This document shows positions 44,523-52,603 of a DNA stretch of 64,000 nucleotides, piece by piece. Under the pieces are notes generated by a model. The model saw only the letters and a program-made list of their open reading frames with translations, had not been told where the DNA came from and did no database searches. Made by a program: the position numbers and the translations under genes. The stretch lies in the NCBI RefSeq assembly GCF_000739015.1, contig NZ_JPUG01000078.1, positions 393,098 through 457,097 on the forward strand. Direction: 5' to 3'. Numbering within the stretch: position 1 is the stretch's first letter; each line of letters opens with the position of its first letter. The DNA is from Microvirga sp. BSC39 (GTDB taxonomy: Bacteria > Pseudomonadota > Alphaproteobacteria > Rhizobiales > Beijerinckiaceae).

Positions 44523-45509
44523 ATGTTCGGGATGACCACCAGACGATCCATGCTGCTGGGACTGACGATGGCCGCGGGGCTGACCTTGTCCGGACCCGTC
44601 TCGGCGCAGGCGGATTATCCGACGCGCCCGGTCAAGATCATCGTGCCCTTCGGCGCCGGCGGCGTGGCCGACGTCACCATCCGGATCGTTGCCGAAAAGC
44701 TCAGCGAGAAGATGGGGCAGCGCTTCATCGTCGAGAACATGCCGGGAGCCGGTGGCATCACGGCAGCGCGCGCGGCTCTGTCGAGTGCGCCCGATGGCCA
44801 GACCCTGACGATGCTCACGAACGGAACGGCCGTGAGCGTGCCGCTCTTCGCCAATCTGCCCTTCGATCCTTTGAACGATTTCGTCCCGATCTCGACCCTG
44901 GGCACTTTCGACTTTCTGTTCGTGGTGAACGCGAACTCGGAGCACAAGAGCTTCAAGGATCTCATCCAGGCCGCCAAGAACAAGCCCGGTGAGTTGAACG
45001 TCGCGACCATTGCGGTCGGCAGCACACAGCATCTCACTTCGGTCCTGTTCAAGGGCGAAGCGGGTGTCGACTTCCGACATGTCCCTTTCCGCAACACGCC
45101 GGATGCGCTCGTGTCGCTCATCAGGAATGACACCCACCTTCTGATCGACTCCCAGGCTGCGCTGAAATCGGCCCTGGAGGGCCAGCAGGTGCGGGCGCTG
45201 GCTACATCGGGCCCCCGTCGCTCGGCCGCGATGCCTGATGTGCCGACCGTTCAGGAGGCGGGGATCTCGGGCTTCGACGTCACCTCCTGGAATGCCCTCT
45301 TCGCGCCGAAGGGAACACCGGAGCCGATCGTCCAGAAGCTAAACGCTACCCTGAAGGAGATCCTCTCGACGCAGGAGATCAAGGCGCGCCTGCTGGAACT
45401 CGGCATCGAGGCACGCGGCGAGACGCCGGCGGAACTGACGGGGCGCCTCCGGTCCGATATCGAGAAATGGCGGGCCGTGATCGAGAAGGCCGGCATTCCG
45501 AAACAGTGA
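44523..45509 (+). CDS. Tripartite tricarboxylate transporter (TctC/Bug) substrate-binding protein
   Basis: 328 residues. The N-terminal signal contains an Arg pair (TTRRSMLLGLTMAAGLTLSGPVSAQA), possibly Tat-type. The mature part shows YPTRPVKIIVPFGAGGVADVTIR, the Bug-family opening. GGAGG precedes the ATG at 44523; a GTG at 44484 overlapping ligI is less likely. It binds a carboxylic acid in the periplasm. The TctA and TctB membrane partners are not in this window, so they must be shared from elsewhere, or it acts as a sensor. Confidence 0.88.
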   Translation: MFGMTTRRSMLLGLTMAAGLTLSGPVSAQADYPTRPVKIIVPFGAGGVADVTIRIVAEKLSEKMGQRFIVENMPGAGGITAARAALSSAPDGQTLTMLTNGTAVSVPLFANLPFDPLNDFVPISTLGTFDFLFVVNANSEHKSFKDLIQAAKNKPGELNVATIAVGSTQHLTSVLFKGEAGVDFRHVPFRNTPDALVSLIRNDTHLLIDSQAALKSALEGQQVRALATSGPRRSAAMPDVPTVQEAGISGFDVTSWNALFAPKGTPEPIVQKLNATLKEILSTQEIKARLLELGIEARGETPAELTGRLRSDIEKWRAVIEKAGIPKQ

Positions 45510-45560
45510 GGACAAGACGGTGATCACGCTTCGGTCAAACGCTGTCTGTGGAGCGTAACA

Positions 45561-46316
45561 ATGACGGCACCTAACGAGCGCCCGACAATCCTTCTCCTGC
45601 CGGGTCTCCTGTGCGATGCGAGCGTCTGGACGGCGCAGGTGGAAGCCCTGCGCCCTCATGCCCATGTGCTCGTCGCTGATTTTTCTCAGCACGATTCCCT
45701 TGAGGCCATGGGCCGCTCTGCGCTGGCGATGGTGGAGGGGCCGATCATCGCGGTCGGCCATTCCATGGGCGCCCGGGTTGCCATGGAGATGGTGCATCTT
45801 GCGCCCAAGCGCATCGTGAAGCTTGCTCTGATCGACACGGGCATCGACACCCGTCGAGAAGGAGAGGAAGCCAAGCGGCAGGTGCTGGTGGACCTGGCTT
45901 ATGCTGAGGGCATGGGCGCTCTTGCCGACCGATGGCTCCCGCCCATGGTCCATCCGGACAGGATCGACGATCAGACTCTGCTGGCTCCGATGAAAGCGAT
46001 GGTGATGCGGGCGACGCCCGAGCAGCATCGGCGGCAGATCCAGGCGCTCCTCAATCGTCCGAACCTGGTGCCCCGTCTGGCGGATGTCACTTGCCCGACC
46101 TTAGTCATGGTCGGTCGCCAGGATCGGTGGAGCCCGCTCGCGCAGCACGAGGAGATGGCCGCCAGAATTCCGAACGCGGAGCTCGTGGTGATCGAGGACA
46201 GCGGCCACATGACCCTGCTCGAGCAGCCCGAGCAGGTGTCGAACGCCCTGCTGCGCTGGCTGGGCTTTGAGAACGGGCTTGCAGGCGCGAATGGCGCCGC
46301 AGCGATAGGGAGCTAG
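45561..46316 (+). CDS. Alpha/beta-fold hydrolase
   Basis: 251 residues. The oxyanion segment is LLLPGLLCDASVW, the nucleophile elbow is AVGHSMGARVAME (GHSMG), the acid is in VMVGRQDRWSPL and the catalytic His in EDSGHMTLLEQPEQV. GGAG lies 9-10 bases before the ATG. It sits between the binding protein and ligA, so an aromatic ester or lactone in the pathway is a plausible substrate; nothing in the sequence fixes it. Confidence 0.85.
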   Translation: MTAPNERPTILLLPGLLCDASVWTAQVEALRPHAHVLVADFSQHDSLEAMGRSALAMVEGPIIAVGHSMGARVAMEMVHLAPKRIVKLALIDTGIDTRREGEEAKRQVLVDLAYAEGMGALADRWLPPMVHPDRIDDQTLLAPMKAMVMRATPEQHRRQIQALLNRPNLVPRLADVTCPTLVMVGRQDRWSPLAQHEEMAARIPNAELVVIEDSGHMTLLEQPEQVSNALLRWLGFENGLAGANGAAAIGS

Positions 46317-46320
46317 CATC

Positions 46321-46674
46321 ATGGAAGAGAAGCCAGGACAGGATCGCATTCCCGACACGCCGCTCTTCGACCGCAAGCGTTCGCTGGGAGGCTATCGCAT
46401 CAACAAGATGGCCATGGGCTTGAGCAGGCCTGAGAACCGCGAGGCCTTCAAGCAGGACGAGAGCGCCTATCTCGACCGCTTCGGTCTGACGCCGGAGGAG
46501 AAGGAGGCCGTCATGACACGCAATTGGCGCGAGATGGTGCGGCTCGGCGGAAATCTCTTCTTCATCCTCAAGATCTCCGCCGTGGACCCGGTCCGCATCA
46601 CCGAGATCGGCGCTCACCAGGCGGGCATGGAGCACGACGATTTTCTGCGCAACCGGTTAGGGAAGAAAGTGTAA
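46321..46674 (+). CDS. ligA: Protocatechuate/gallate 4,5-dioxygenase small (alpha) subunit
   Basis: 117 residues with the LigA pattern GYRINKMAMGLSRPENREAFKQDESAYLDRFGLTPEEKEAVMTRNW and GGNLFFILKISAVDP. The small subunit caps the active site of LigB. Its stop shares one base with the ligB start (TAATG), so the two chains are made in step. It is shorter at the C-terminus than SYK-6 LigA. Confidence 0.9.
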   Translation: MEEKPGQDRIPDTPLFDRKRSLGGYRINKMAMGLSRPENREAFKQDESAYLDRFGLTPEEKEAVMTRNWREMVRLGGNLFFILKISAVDPVRITEIGAHQAGMEHDDFLRNRLGKKV

Positions 46675-47540
46675 TGGCAAAGCTCATTGGAGGATTGGGA
46701 ACGTCCCATGTTCCCTCGATCGGCGCAGCGATCGACAAGGGCCTGCGCGAGACGCCGGATTGGAAGCCGTTCTTCGACGGCTACATTCCGGGTCAGGATT
46801 GGGTGAAGGAGCACAAGCCCGACGTGGCGGTGGTGATCTTCAACGATCACGGCAATTCCTTCTTCCTCGACAAGGTGCCGACCTTCGCGGTCGGTTGTGC
46901 CGAAGAATACCGCCCGGTCGACGAAGGCTGGGGCCCACGCGCCATCCCACCCTTCAAGGGGGCGGTCGATTTCTCCTGGCACTTCATCGACACCCTGATC
47001 GACAACCGGTTCGACCCGATGATCTGTCAGGAGATAGAGGTCGATCATGGCATTCAGGTTCCCATGGAGCTGTTCTGGGGCCGTCCCGCCGAGTGGCCGG
47101 TGCGGGTGGTGCCGATCTTCGTGAACGTGATCCAGTACCCCATTCCGCTTCCGAGCCGCTGCTACGAGATGGGCCGCGTTCTGCGGCAGGCCATTGAGAG
47201 CTACCCGACGGACGAGCGCTTCGTCGTCCTCGGCACAGGCGGCCTGTCCCATCAGCTCCAAGGAGCCCGTGCAGGTTTCGTGAATCCGGAGGCGGATCGC
47301 GCTTTCCTCAATGACATCGCTGGCGATCCCGACAAGCTCGCGAACATGTCCCGGGAGCAATATGTGGAGATGTTCGGCAGCGAGGGCGCGGAGCTGATGA
47401 TGTGGCTTGTCATGCGCGGCGCCATGGATCGCGACGTGGTGGTCCGGCACAAGCACTACTTCGTCCCGGCTTCCATGACGGGCGCCGGCATGATCGTCAT
47501 GGAGAACATGGCCACAGCTTCTCCGGCTGTAGCGGCATAG
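46674..47540 (+). CDS. ligB: Protocatechuate/gallate 4,5-dioxygenase catalytic (beta) subunit
   Basis: 288 residues of the class III (LigB-type) extradiol dioxygenases. Fe(II) ligands His12 (GTSHVPSIG) and His59 (FNDHGNSFFLD) are in place, and the later acidic ligand is probably in the region after SREQYVEMFGSEGAE. GTGGLSHQL carries the catalytic His. It opens the ring of protocatechuate, gallate or 3-O-methylgallate between carbons 4 and 5. Which substrate is preferred is open (see the finding on missing LigC). Confidence 0.93.
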   Translation: MAKLIGGLGTSHVPSIGAAIDKGLRETPDWKPFFDGYIPGQDWVKEHKPDVAVVIFNDHGNSFFLDKVPTFAVGCAEEYRPVDEGWGPRAIPPFKGAVDFSWHFIDTLIDNRFDPMICQEIEVDHGIQVPMELFWGRPAEWPVRVVPIFVNVIQYPIPLPSRCYEMGRVLRQAIESYPTDERFVVLGTGGLSHQLQGARAGFVNPEADRAFLNDIAGDPDKLANMSREQYVEMFGSEGAELMMWLVMRGAMDRDVVVRHKHYFVPASMTGAGMIVMENMATASPAVAA

Positions 47541-47544
47541 CCTC

Positions 47545-47859
47545 ATGTACTGGCTCATGATCTGCCACCACAAGCCCGGCATGACAGAACTGCGCGAGCA
47601 GCACAGGGACGCACATCGCCAGCACGTCGCCACGGGTGGCGGCGGGCTCGCCAGGGTGCTGATCGGCAGTGCGTTGACAGAGGACGATGCCGAGACGCCC
47701 CTGGGCAATTTCGGGATTCTGGAGGCCCCCACGCGGGAAGCTGCCCAGGCCTTCGCGGAGAACGACCCGTTCGCCCGCGCGGGTCTTGTCGAGTCCATCG
47801 AGATTACGGCCCTGGCCTCACGTTTCCAGGCTCATCGGATCGACCCGATGACGCCTTGA
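47545..47859 (+). CDS. YciI family protein
   Basis: 104 residues with the YciI ferredoxin-like fold: MYWLMICHHKPGMTELREQHRDAHRQHVA, with the conserved His/Asp pairs, and NFGILEAPTREAAQAFAENDPFARAGL. It follows ligB by 4 bases, so it belongs to the same operon. YciI-like proteins in aromatic pathways sometimes act as isomerases or dehalogenase-like enzymes. Here it could help a ring-cleavage product tautomerise or lactonise, which is speculation. Confidence 0.8.
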   Translation: MYWLMICHHKPGMTELREQHRDAHRQHVATGGGGLARVLIGSALTEDDAETPLGNFGILEAPTREAAQAFAENDPFARAGLVESIEITALASRFQAHRIDPMTP

Positions 47860-47990
47860 GGTCCTGAGGGCGGAGAGCCTCATATATGAATTTCTCTAAG
47901 CAATGGCTCCGAAAAACGAATTTGTTTCAGGAGCCGTTTGCTGGCGTCTTATTCGAGATACTGCTTGGCATGAACTGAGCGGAGCCTTGG

Positions 47991-48347
47991 GAGGGAGAAG
48001 AGCATGCGACGTCGGACATTCTTGAGAGCTGCAGGGGCTGTCGCCATGACGCTGGCCCTGAGCAGTGCAGCCCTGGCACAGGAGGCCGTGAAGGTCGGTC
48101 TCATCCTGCCGATGACGGGGCCGTTCGCCTCGACGGGCAGGCAGATCGAGGCGGCGGTCAAGCTGTACATGCAGCAGAACGGCGACACAGTGGCGGGCAA
48201 GAAGATCCAGCTGATCGTGAAGGACGACACGGGCGTTGCGGACGTGACCAAGCGTCTGGCCCAGGAGCTGATCGTCAACGACAAGATCAGCGTCATGGCA
48301 GGCTTCGGCCTCACACCGCTGGCGCTCGCGCCCGCACCGCTGGCAAC
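47991..48347 (+). repeat. Direct repeat, copy 1 (start of first livK and its ribosome binding site)
   Basis: These 357 bases are identical to 52247-52603. They include the ribosome binding site and the first 114 codons of both livK genes with no silent changes, which implies recent duplication or gene conversion. Confidence 0.97.
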
Positions 48348-49179
48348 TCAGGGCAAGGTTCCTGCCGTCGTGATGGCGGCAGCGACCTCGACAATCACCG
48401 AAGCATCTCCTTTCGTGGTGCGCACCAGCTTCACCGCGGCGCAGGCGACTGTGCCTCTTGCCGATTGGGCCGCCAAGAACGGCATCAAGAAGGTGACGAC
48501 GCTGGTCTCCGACTATGGTCCTGGGATCGACGTGGAGAAGGCATTCACGGAGGTTTTCACCAAGGCGGGCGGTCAGGTTGAGAACCTTCGGGTGCCGCTG
48601 GCGAACCCGGACTTCTCGCCCTTCCTGCAGAAGGTAGCCGATTCCAAGCCCGACGCGCTTCTTGCCTTCGTGCCTTCCGGCGTAGGTGCGCAGTTCATGA
48701 AGCAGTTCGTGGAGCGGGGCCTCGACAAGAGCGGCATTCGCCTTCTCGCGGAAGGAAGCGTGACGGACGACGATCTGCTCAACAGTCTCGGAGACGTGGC
48801 GCTGGGCACCATCACGAGCCATCATTATTCAGCCTCCCATGACAGTCCTGAGAACAAGGCTTTTGTTGAGGCATTCAAGAAGGCCAACAACGGGATGCGT
48901 CCGAACTTCATGGCGGTGGGCGGCTATGACGGCATGCACCTGATCTACGAGGGCCTGAAGAAGACGGGCGGCCAGGGCGGACAGGCGCTGATCGACGCCA
49001 TGAAGGGCATGAACTGGACCAGCCCGCGCGGCCCGGTTTCCATCGACCCGCAGACACGCGACATCATCCAGAACATCTATGTGCGGAAAGTGGAGCGCAA
49101 GGACGGGGAGCTCTACAACGTGGAGTTTGCCACGATCCCGAACGTCAAGGACCCGGTCAAGGCCGCCAAGGCCAACTGA
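48004..49179 (+). CDS. LivK-type substrate-binding protein, copy A (no own permease)
   Basis: 391 residues. The signal peptide begins MRRRTFLRAAGAVAMTLALS (Arg triplet, possibly Tat) and is cleaved near ALAQ. The mature part is VKVGLILPMTGPFASTG. It is nearly the same as copy B (52260-53435): residues 1-114 identical, about 34 differences between roughly 115 and 282, then only two. The differences lie in the part that lines the binding cleft, so the two proteins may bind different aromatic acids. No permease gene follows; it probably shares the LivHMGF system at 53501-56881. A 12-bp hairpin follows. Confidence 0.93.
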   Translation: MRRRTFLRAAGAVAMTLALSSAALAQEAVKVGLILPMTGPFASTGRQIEAAVKLYMQQNGDTVAGKKIQLIVKDDTGVADVTKRLAQELIVNDKISVMAGFGLTPLALAPAPLATQGKVPAVVMAAATSTITEASPFVVRTSFTAAQATVPLADWAAKNGIKKVTTLVSDYGPGIDVEKAFTEVFTKAGGQVENLRVPLANPDFSPFLQKVADSKPDALLAFVPSGVGAQFMKQFVERGLDKSGIRLLAEGSVTDDDLLNSLGDVALGTITSHHYSASHDSPENKAFVEAFKKANNGMRPNFMAVGGYDGMHLIYEGLKKTGGQGGQALIDAMKGMNWTSPRGPVSIDPQTRDIIQNIYVRKVERKDGELYNVEFATIPNVKDPVKAAKAN

Positions 49180-49194
49180 TCACATCACCACCGG

Positions 49195-49222
49195 AGAAGC
49201 GCCGCTGAAGAGCGGCGCTTCT
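49195..49222 (+). terminator. 12-bp stem hairpin after livK copy A
   Basis: AGAAGCGCCGCT pairs perfectly with AGCGGCGCTTCT around GAAG, followed by ATTAT. Identical in sequence to the hairpin at 53451-53478 after copy B. Here it may end the livK transcript. Confidence 0.8.
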
Positions 49223-49225
49223 ATT

Positions 49226-49235
49226 ATGTATACAT
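49226..49235. promoter_or_regulatory. Palindrome ATGTATACAT upstream of vanA, site 1
   Basis: A 10-base perfect palindrome directly after the livK hairpin and about 120 bases upstream of vanA. It shares TGTATACA with the site at 49322-49329; the centres are 95 bases apart, near nine helical turns. GntR-FCD operators often contain GTATAC, so the GntR protein encoded at 51456 is the candidate binder. Confidence 0.5.
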
Positions 49236-49321
49236 GATGCTCCATAGAAGGTAGTTTGCTGCTGTGCAGCAACGGAAAATCGCCACAATAGCCCTTCGTA
49301 TAGTTGTCTGAAGGTCAGACC

Positions 49322-49329
49322 TGTATACA
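49322..49329. promoter_or_regulatory. Palindrome TGTATACA upstream of vanA, site 2
   Basis: An 8-base perfect palindrome, 23 bases before the vanA start, where a repressor would block initiation. Pairs with site 1. Confidence 0.5.
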
Positions 49330-49352
49330 TTCTGCATCCGTGGAGGAAGACG

Positions 49353-50435
49353 ATGACAGAAGCGCGCCCGTTCCCGCTGAACGCCTGGTATGCCGCAGCC
49401 TGGAGCCATGAAATCAAGCATGAGCTGGCGGCGCGGACGATCTGCAACAAGGACATGGTGCTCTATCGCCGTTCCGACGGTGAAGTGGCTGTCCTCGAGG
49501 ATGCGTGCTGGCACCGGCTGCTGCCGCTCTCCATGGGCCACCTCAAGGGCGATGAGGTCGTCTGCGGCTATCATGGGCTCGTCTTCAACGCAGCGGGACG
49601 CTGCACCTACATGCCCGCGCAGAAGACCATCAATCCGTCAGCCTGCGTGCGTGCCTATCCTGTAGTCGAGCGCCATCGCCTCGTCTGGGTCTGGCCCGGT
49701 GATCCCGCGCTTGCGGATCCGAACAAGATTCCCGACTTCCACTGGAACGACGGCACCGACTGGGTCGGCGAAGGTGGCACCTTCTATAACTTGAAATGCG
49801 ACTACCGTCTCGTGATCGACAACCTGATGGACCTGACCCACGAGACCTACGTCCACGCAGGCAGCATCGGCGACGAGGCGATCACCAGTGCCCCCTTCGA
49901 CGTCACGCATACGGATCGCACGGCAACGGTTACCCGCTGGATGATCAACATCGAGCCGCCGCCGTTCTGGGCCAAGCAGCTCGACAGGCCGGGCGAGCAT
50001 GTGGATCGATGGCAGATCATCTACTTCCAGGCGCCTTCGACAGTGGTTGGCGACGTGGGTGTGGCAGTCACCGGAACCGGTGCGCCGCAGGGCGATCGCT
50101 CACAGGGCGTGAACGGCGCGTTCCTGGCAGCCATCACGCCGGAGACGGACAAGAGCTGCCATTACTTCTGGAACTTCGTGCGAACCTTCCGGACGGATGA
50201 CGAGCAGCTCACGAAGGATATCAACAAGGCTCACGTCAACGAGGGCAAGGGCGTCTACGACCAGGACCACGTGGTGCTCGAAGCCCAGCAGATAGCCATC
50301 GACAAGAACCCGCGCCTGCCTTTCTACAACCTCAACATCGATGCCGGAGCGCTTTGGGCCCGCAAGCTGATCGACACGATGCTTGAAGCAGAGGGTGGGC
50401 ACCCGGTTCATATTCCAAGCGAGGCGGCCGAGTAG
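49353..50435 (+). CDS. vanA: Rieske oxygenase, vanillate/methoxybenzoate O-demethylase oxygenase subunit (VanA)
   Basis: 360 residues. The Rieske 2Fe-2S centre is C52-x-H54 and C71-x2-H74, and the mononuclear iron motif is in DNLMDLTHETYVH (about 160-172). Opening PFPLNAWYAAAWSHE matches VanA proteins. It oxidises the aryl methoxy group, releasing formaldehyde and a free phenol (vanillate to protocatechuate, or syringate-type acids to 3-O-methylgallate). VanB next door supplies electrons. Confidence 0.92.
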   Translation: MTEARPFPLNAWYAAAWSHEIKHELAARTICNKDMVLYRRSDGEVAVLEDACWHRLLPLSMGHLKGDEVVCGYHGLVFNAAGRCTYMPAQKTINPSACVRAYPVVERHRLVWVWPGDPALADPNKIPDFHWNDGTDWVGEGGTFYNLKCDYRLVIDNLMDLTHETYVHAGSIGDEAITSAPFDVTHTDRTATVTRWMINIEPPPFWAKQLDRPGEHVDRWQIIYFQAPSTVVGDVGVAVTGTGAPQGDRSQGVNGAFLAAITPETDKSCHYFWNFVRTFRTDDEQLTKDINKAHVNEGKGVYDQDHVVLEAQQIAIDKNPRLPFYNLNIDAGALWARKLIDTMLEAEGGHPVHIPSEAAE

Positions 50436-50442
50436 GTTCGCC

Positions 50443-51417
50443 ATGAGCAAACAGGTCGAATGGCGCAAGGCGATCCTGCGCTCGGTGCGGGACCTCACCC
50501 CGGACATCCGGCTCTTCGAGATCGTGCCGGAGGGTGAGTTCGTGGCGCCGACGCCGGGAAGCCATATCAATGTGGGGGTGCAGATCGGGGAGCGGGCTGA
50601 TGTGCGCTCCTATTCGGTCGTTGGTCCTTGTGCAGACGGGCTTTACCGGATTGCCGTGAAGCGCTTGCCTGACAGCCGCGGCGGATCGCTCTACATGTGG
50701 AGCCTCGCGCCAGGCGCTCAGCTCAGCATCTCGACGCCTGGCAACCACTTCGACCTGAGCTTGGGACGGCCGGAATATCTCCTGCTCGCAGGCGGCATCG
50801 GCATCACGCCAATCTACACTATGGCGCTCGCGTTAGCTCATGCCGGTGCAAATTTCCGCGTGCTCTATGCGTGCCGGGGCCGGCAGGACATGGCTCTTGC
50901 CGATGATATGCGGGCGCAGGTCGGAGATCGGCTGCAGATGTTCCTCGACGAGGAGGGCGCCCGTGTGGACCTGGACGCGGAGATTGCTCGGCTCGTACCC
51001 GGCGGCGAGTTCTATGTCTGCGGTCCCATCGGGATGCTGGAGGCGGCCAAGCGCGCCTGGCAGAGGAGCGGCCGGCCCGTGGACCAGCTGCGCTTCGAGA
51101 CCTTCGGCAACAGCGGCCGCTTCGCCACCGAAGCCTTCAAGGTGAAGATTCCGCGCCTCGGCATGGAACTCGAGGTTCCGCCAAACAAGACCATGCTGGA
51201 AGCCCTGGAGGCCGCCGGTGTTTCGATGATCTCCGACTGCCGCCGCGGCGAGTGCGGCCTCTGCGCCCTGTATATCATCGAGACAACCGGGACGGTCGAT
51301 CACCGGGACGTGTTCTTCAGCGACGAGGAGAAAACCGAGAACAGGAAGCTCTGCACCTGCGTGTCCAGGGTCGCCGGCGGGGATATCACCATCGACACGG
51401 CTGACAGGGCGGCATGA
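50443..51417 (+). CDS. vanB: Vanillate O-demethylase ferredoxin-type reductase (VanB)
   Basis: 324 residues: an FMN-binding domain (RSYSVVGPCADGLYRIAVKR), an NAD domain (LLLAGGIGITPIYTMALAL, then FYVCGPIGMLEAAKRAW), and a C-terminal plant-type 2Fe-2S domain with Cys in DCRRGECGLCALYI and LCTCVS. It passes electrons from NADH to VanA. ATG at 50443, 7 bases after the vanA stop; the earlier in-frame ATG at 50383 is inside vanA. Confidence 0.92.
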   Translation: MSKQVEWRKAILRSVRDLTPDIRLFEIVPEGEFVAPTPGSHINVGVQIGERADVRSYSVVGPCADGLYRIAVKRLPDSRGGSLYMWSLAPGAQLSISTPGNHFDLSLGRPEYLLLAGGIGITPIYTMALALAHAGANFRVLYACRGRQDMALADDMRAQVGDRLQMFLDEEGARVDLDAEIARLVPGGEFYVCGPIGMLEAAKRAWQRSGRPVDQLRFETFGNSGRFATEAFKVKIPRLGMELEVPPNKTMLEALEAAGVSMISDCRRGECGLCALYIIETTGTVDHRDVFFSDEEKTENRKLCTCVSRVAGGDITIDTADRAA

Positions 51418-51455
51418 ACGGCCTAGCTTGAGCGCGGAAAAGGATTGAGGGGACC

Positions 51456-52217
51456 ATGATCAAGGCCGCGGAAACTGGCAATGACCGCTCGGTGACGCAG
51501 ACCGTGAGGGCGCAGCTCGCCCTGCGCGACCTCGTCCTGCGGGGCGAGCTCAATCCCGGCGAGCGGGTTTCCGAGCTGCAGATGGTCGAACGCCTCGGCG
51601 TTTCCCGCACACCGGTTCGCATGGCGCTGGTGCGGCTGGAAGAGGAGGGGTTGCTGGAAGCGATCCCGTCCGGCGGCTTCTCGGTCAAGACCTTTTCCGA
51701 GAAGGAAGTCTTCGAGGCGATCGAAATCCGCGGAACGCTCGAGGGGCTCGCGGCCCGTCTCGCAGCGGAGCGCGGCGCCAGTCGAACGGATCTTCGCAAC
51801 GCGGCTGACTGCCTCGATGCGATCGATGAGGTCATGCGTCGCAATCCGGCTGACATCGATCTCCTGCGCTATGTCGAGCTGAATGCCCGCTTCCACAATA
51901 TTCTAATCGGCATGGCCGACAGTCAGGCGCTCGCCCGGCAACTCGAACGGGTCAATGCCTTGCCCTTCGCCTCGCCCAGCGCCCTGGTGCCGGTTCAATC
52001 GCGCTCCCCTGAGATGAACTACATCCTCAGCGTGGCTCAGGATCAGCATCACTGCGTCCTCATGGCTATCGAGCGGCGTGAGGGAGCCCGCGCCGAAGCG
52101 ATCATGCGCGAGCATGCCCGCATCGCCCATCGGAATCTGGAGCGTGCACTGACAAACCAGAGGGACATGGAGCTCGTGCCGGGTTCGGTGCTCATCAAGA
52201 GGCGCATCCGCGCCTGA
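51456..52217 (+). CDS. GntR family regulator, FCD subfamily (VanR-like)
   Basis: 253 residues. The winged helix-turn-helix is LRGELNPGERVSELQMVERLGVSRTPVRMALVRLEEEGLLEAIPSGGFSV, followed by an FCD ligand-binding domain (ELNARFHNILIGMAD, then QDQHHCVLMAIERREGARAEAIMREHARIAH). It lies directly after vanB in the same orientation, where VanR repressors usually occur, and probably represses vanAB through the TGTATACA sites. Vanillate or a relative would be the inducer. Confidence 0.9.
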   Translation: MIKAAETGNDRSVTQTVRAQLALRDLVLRGELNPGERVSELQMVERLGVSRTPVRMALVRLEEEGLLEAIPSGGFSVKTFSEKEVFEAIEIRGTLEGLAARLAAERGASRTDLRNAADCLDAIDEVMRRNPADIDLLRYVELNARFHNILIGMADSQALARQLERVNALPFASPSALVPVQSRSPEMNYILSVAQDQHHCVLMAIERREGARAEAIMREHARIAHRNLERALTNQRDMELVPGSVLIKRRIRA

Positions 52218-52246
52218 ACTGCAAAGGCGAAAACGCCAAACATATA

Positions 52247-52603
52247 GAGGGAGAAGAGCATGCGACGTCGGACATTCTTGAGAGCTGCAGGGGCTGTCGC
52301 CATGACGCTGGCCCTGAGCAGTGCAGCCCTGGCACAGGAGGCCGTGAAGGTCGGTCTCATCCTGCCGATGACGGGGCCGTTCGCCTCGACGGGCAGGCAG
52401 ATCGAGGCGGCGGTCAAGCTGTACATGCAGCAGAACGGCGACACAGTGGCGGGCAAGAAGATCCAGCTGATCGTGAAGGACGACACGGGCGTTGCGGACG
52501 TGACCAAGCGTCTGGCCCAGGAGCTGATCGTCAACGACAAGATCAGCGTCATGGCAGGCTTCGGCCTCACACCGCTGGCGCTCGCGCCCGCACCGCTGGC
52601 AAC
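52247..52603 (+). repeat. Direct repeat, copy 2 (start of second livK)
   Basis: Identical over 357 bases to 47991-48347. A second, about 95 percent identical block covers the ends of the two genes and their hairpins (53095-53478 against 48839-49222; I count 17 mismatches in 384 bases). Confidence 0.97.

Noticed and set aside
49224..49574. Minus-strand open frame across the vanA promoter
   Set aside because: Antisense to vanA and covering the operator palindromes; no domain or ribosome binding site.
47991..52603. Direct repeat as a transposon or IS boundary
   Set aside because: The repeated DNA is livK coding sequence with its ribosome binding site; no transposase or terminal inverted repeats are present between the copies.
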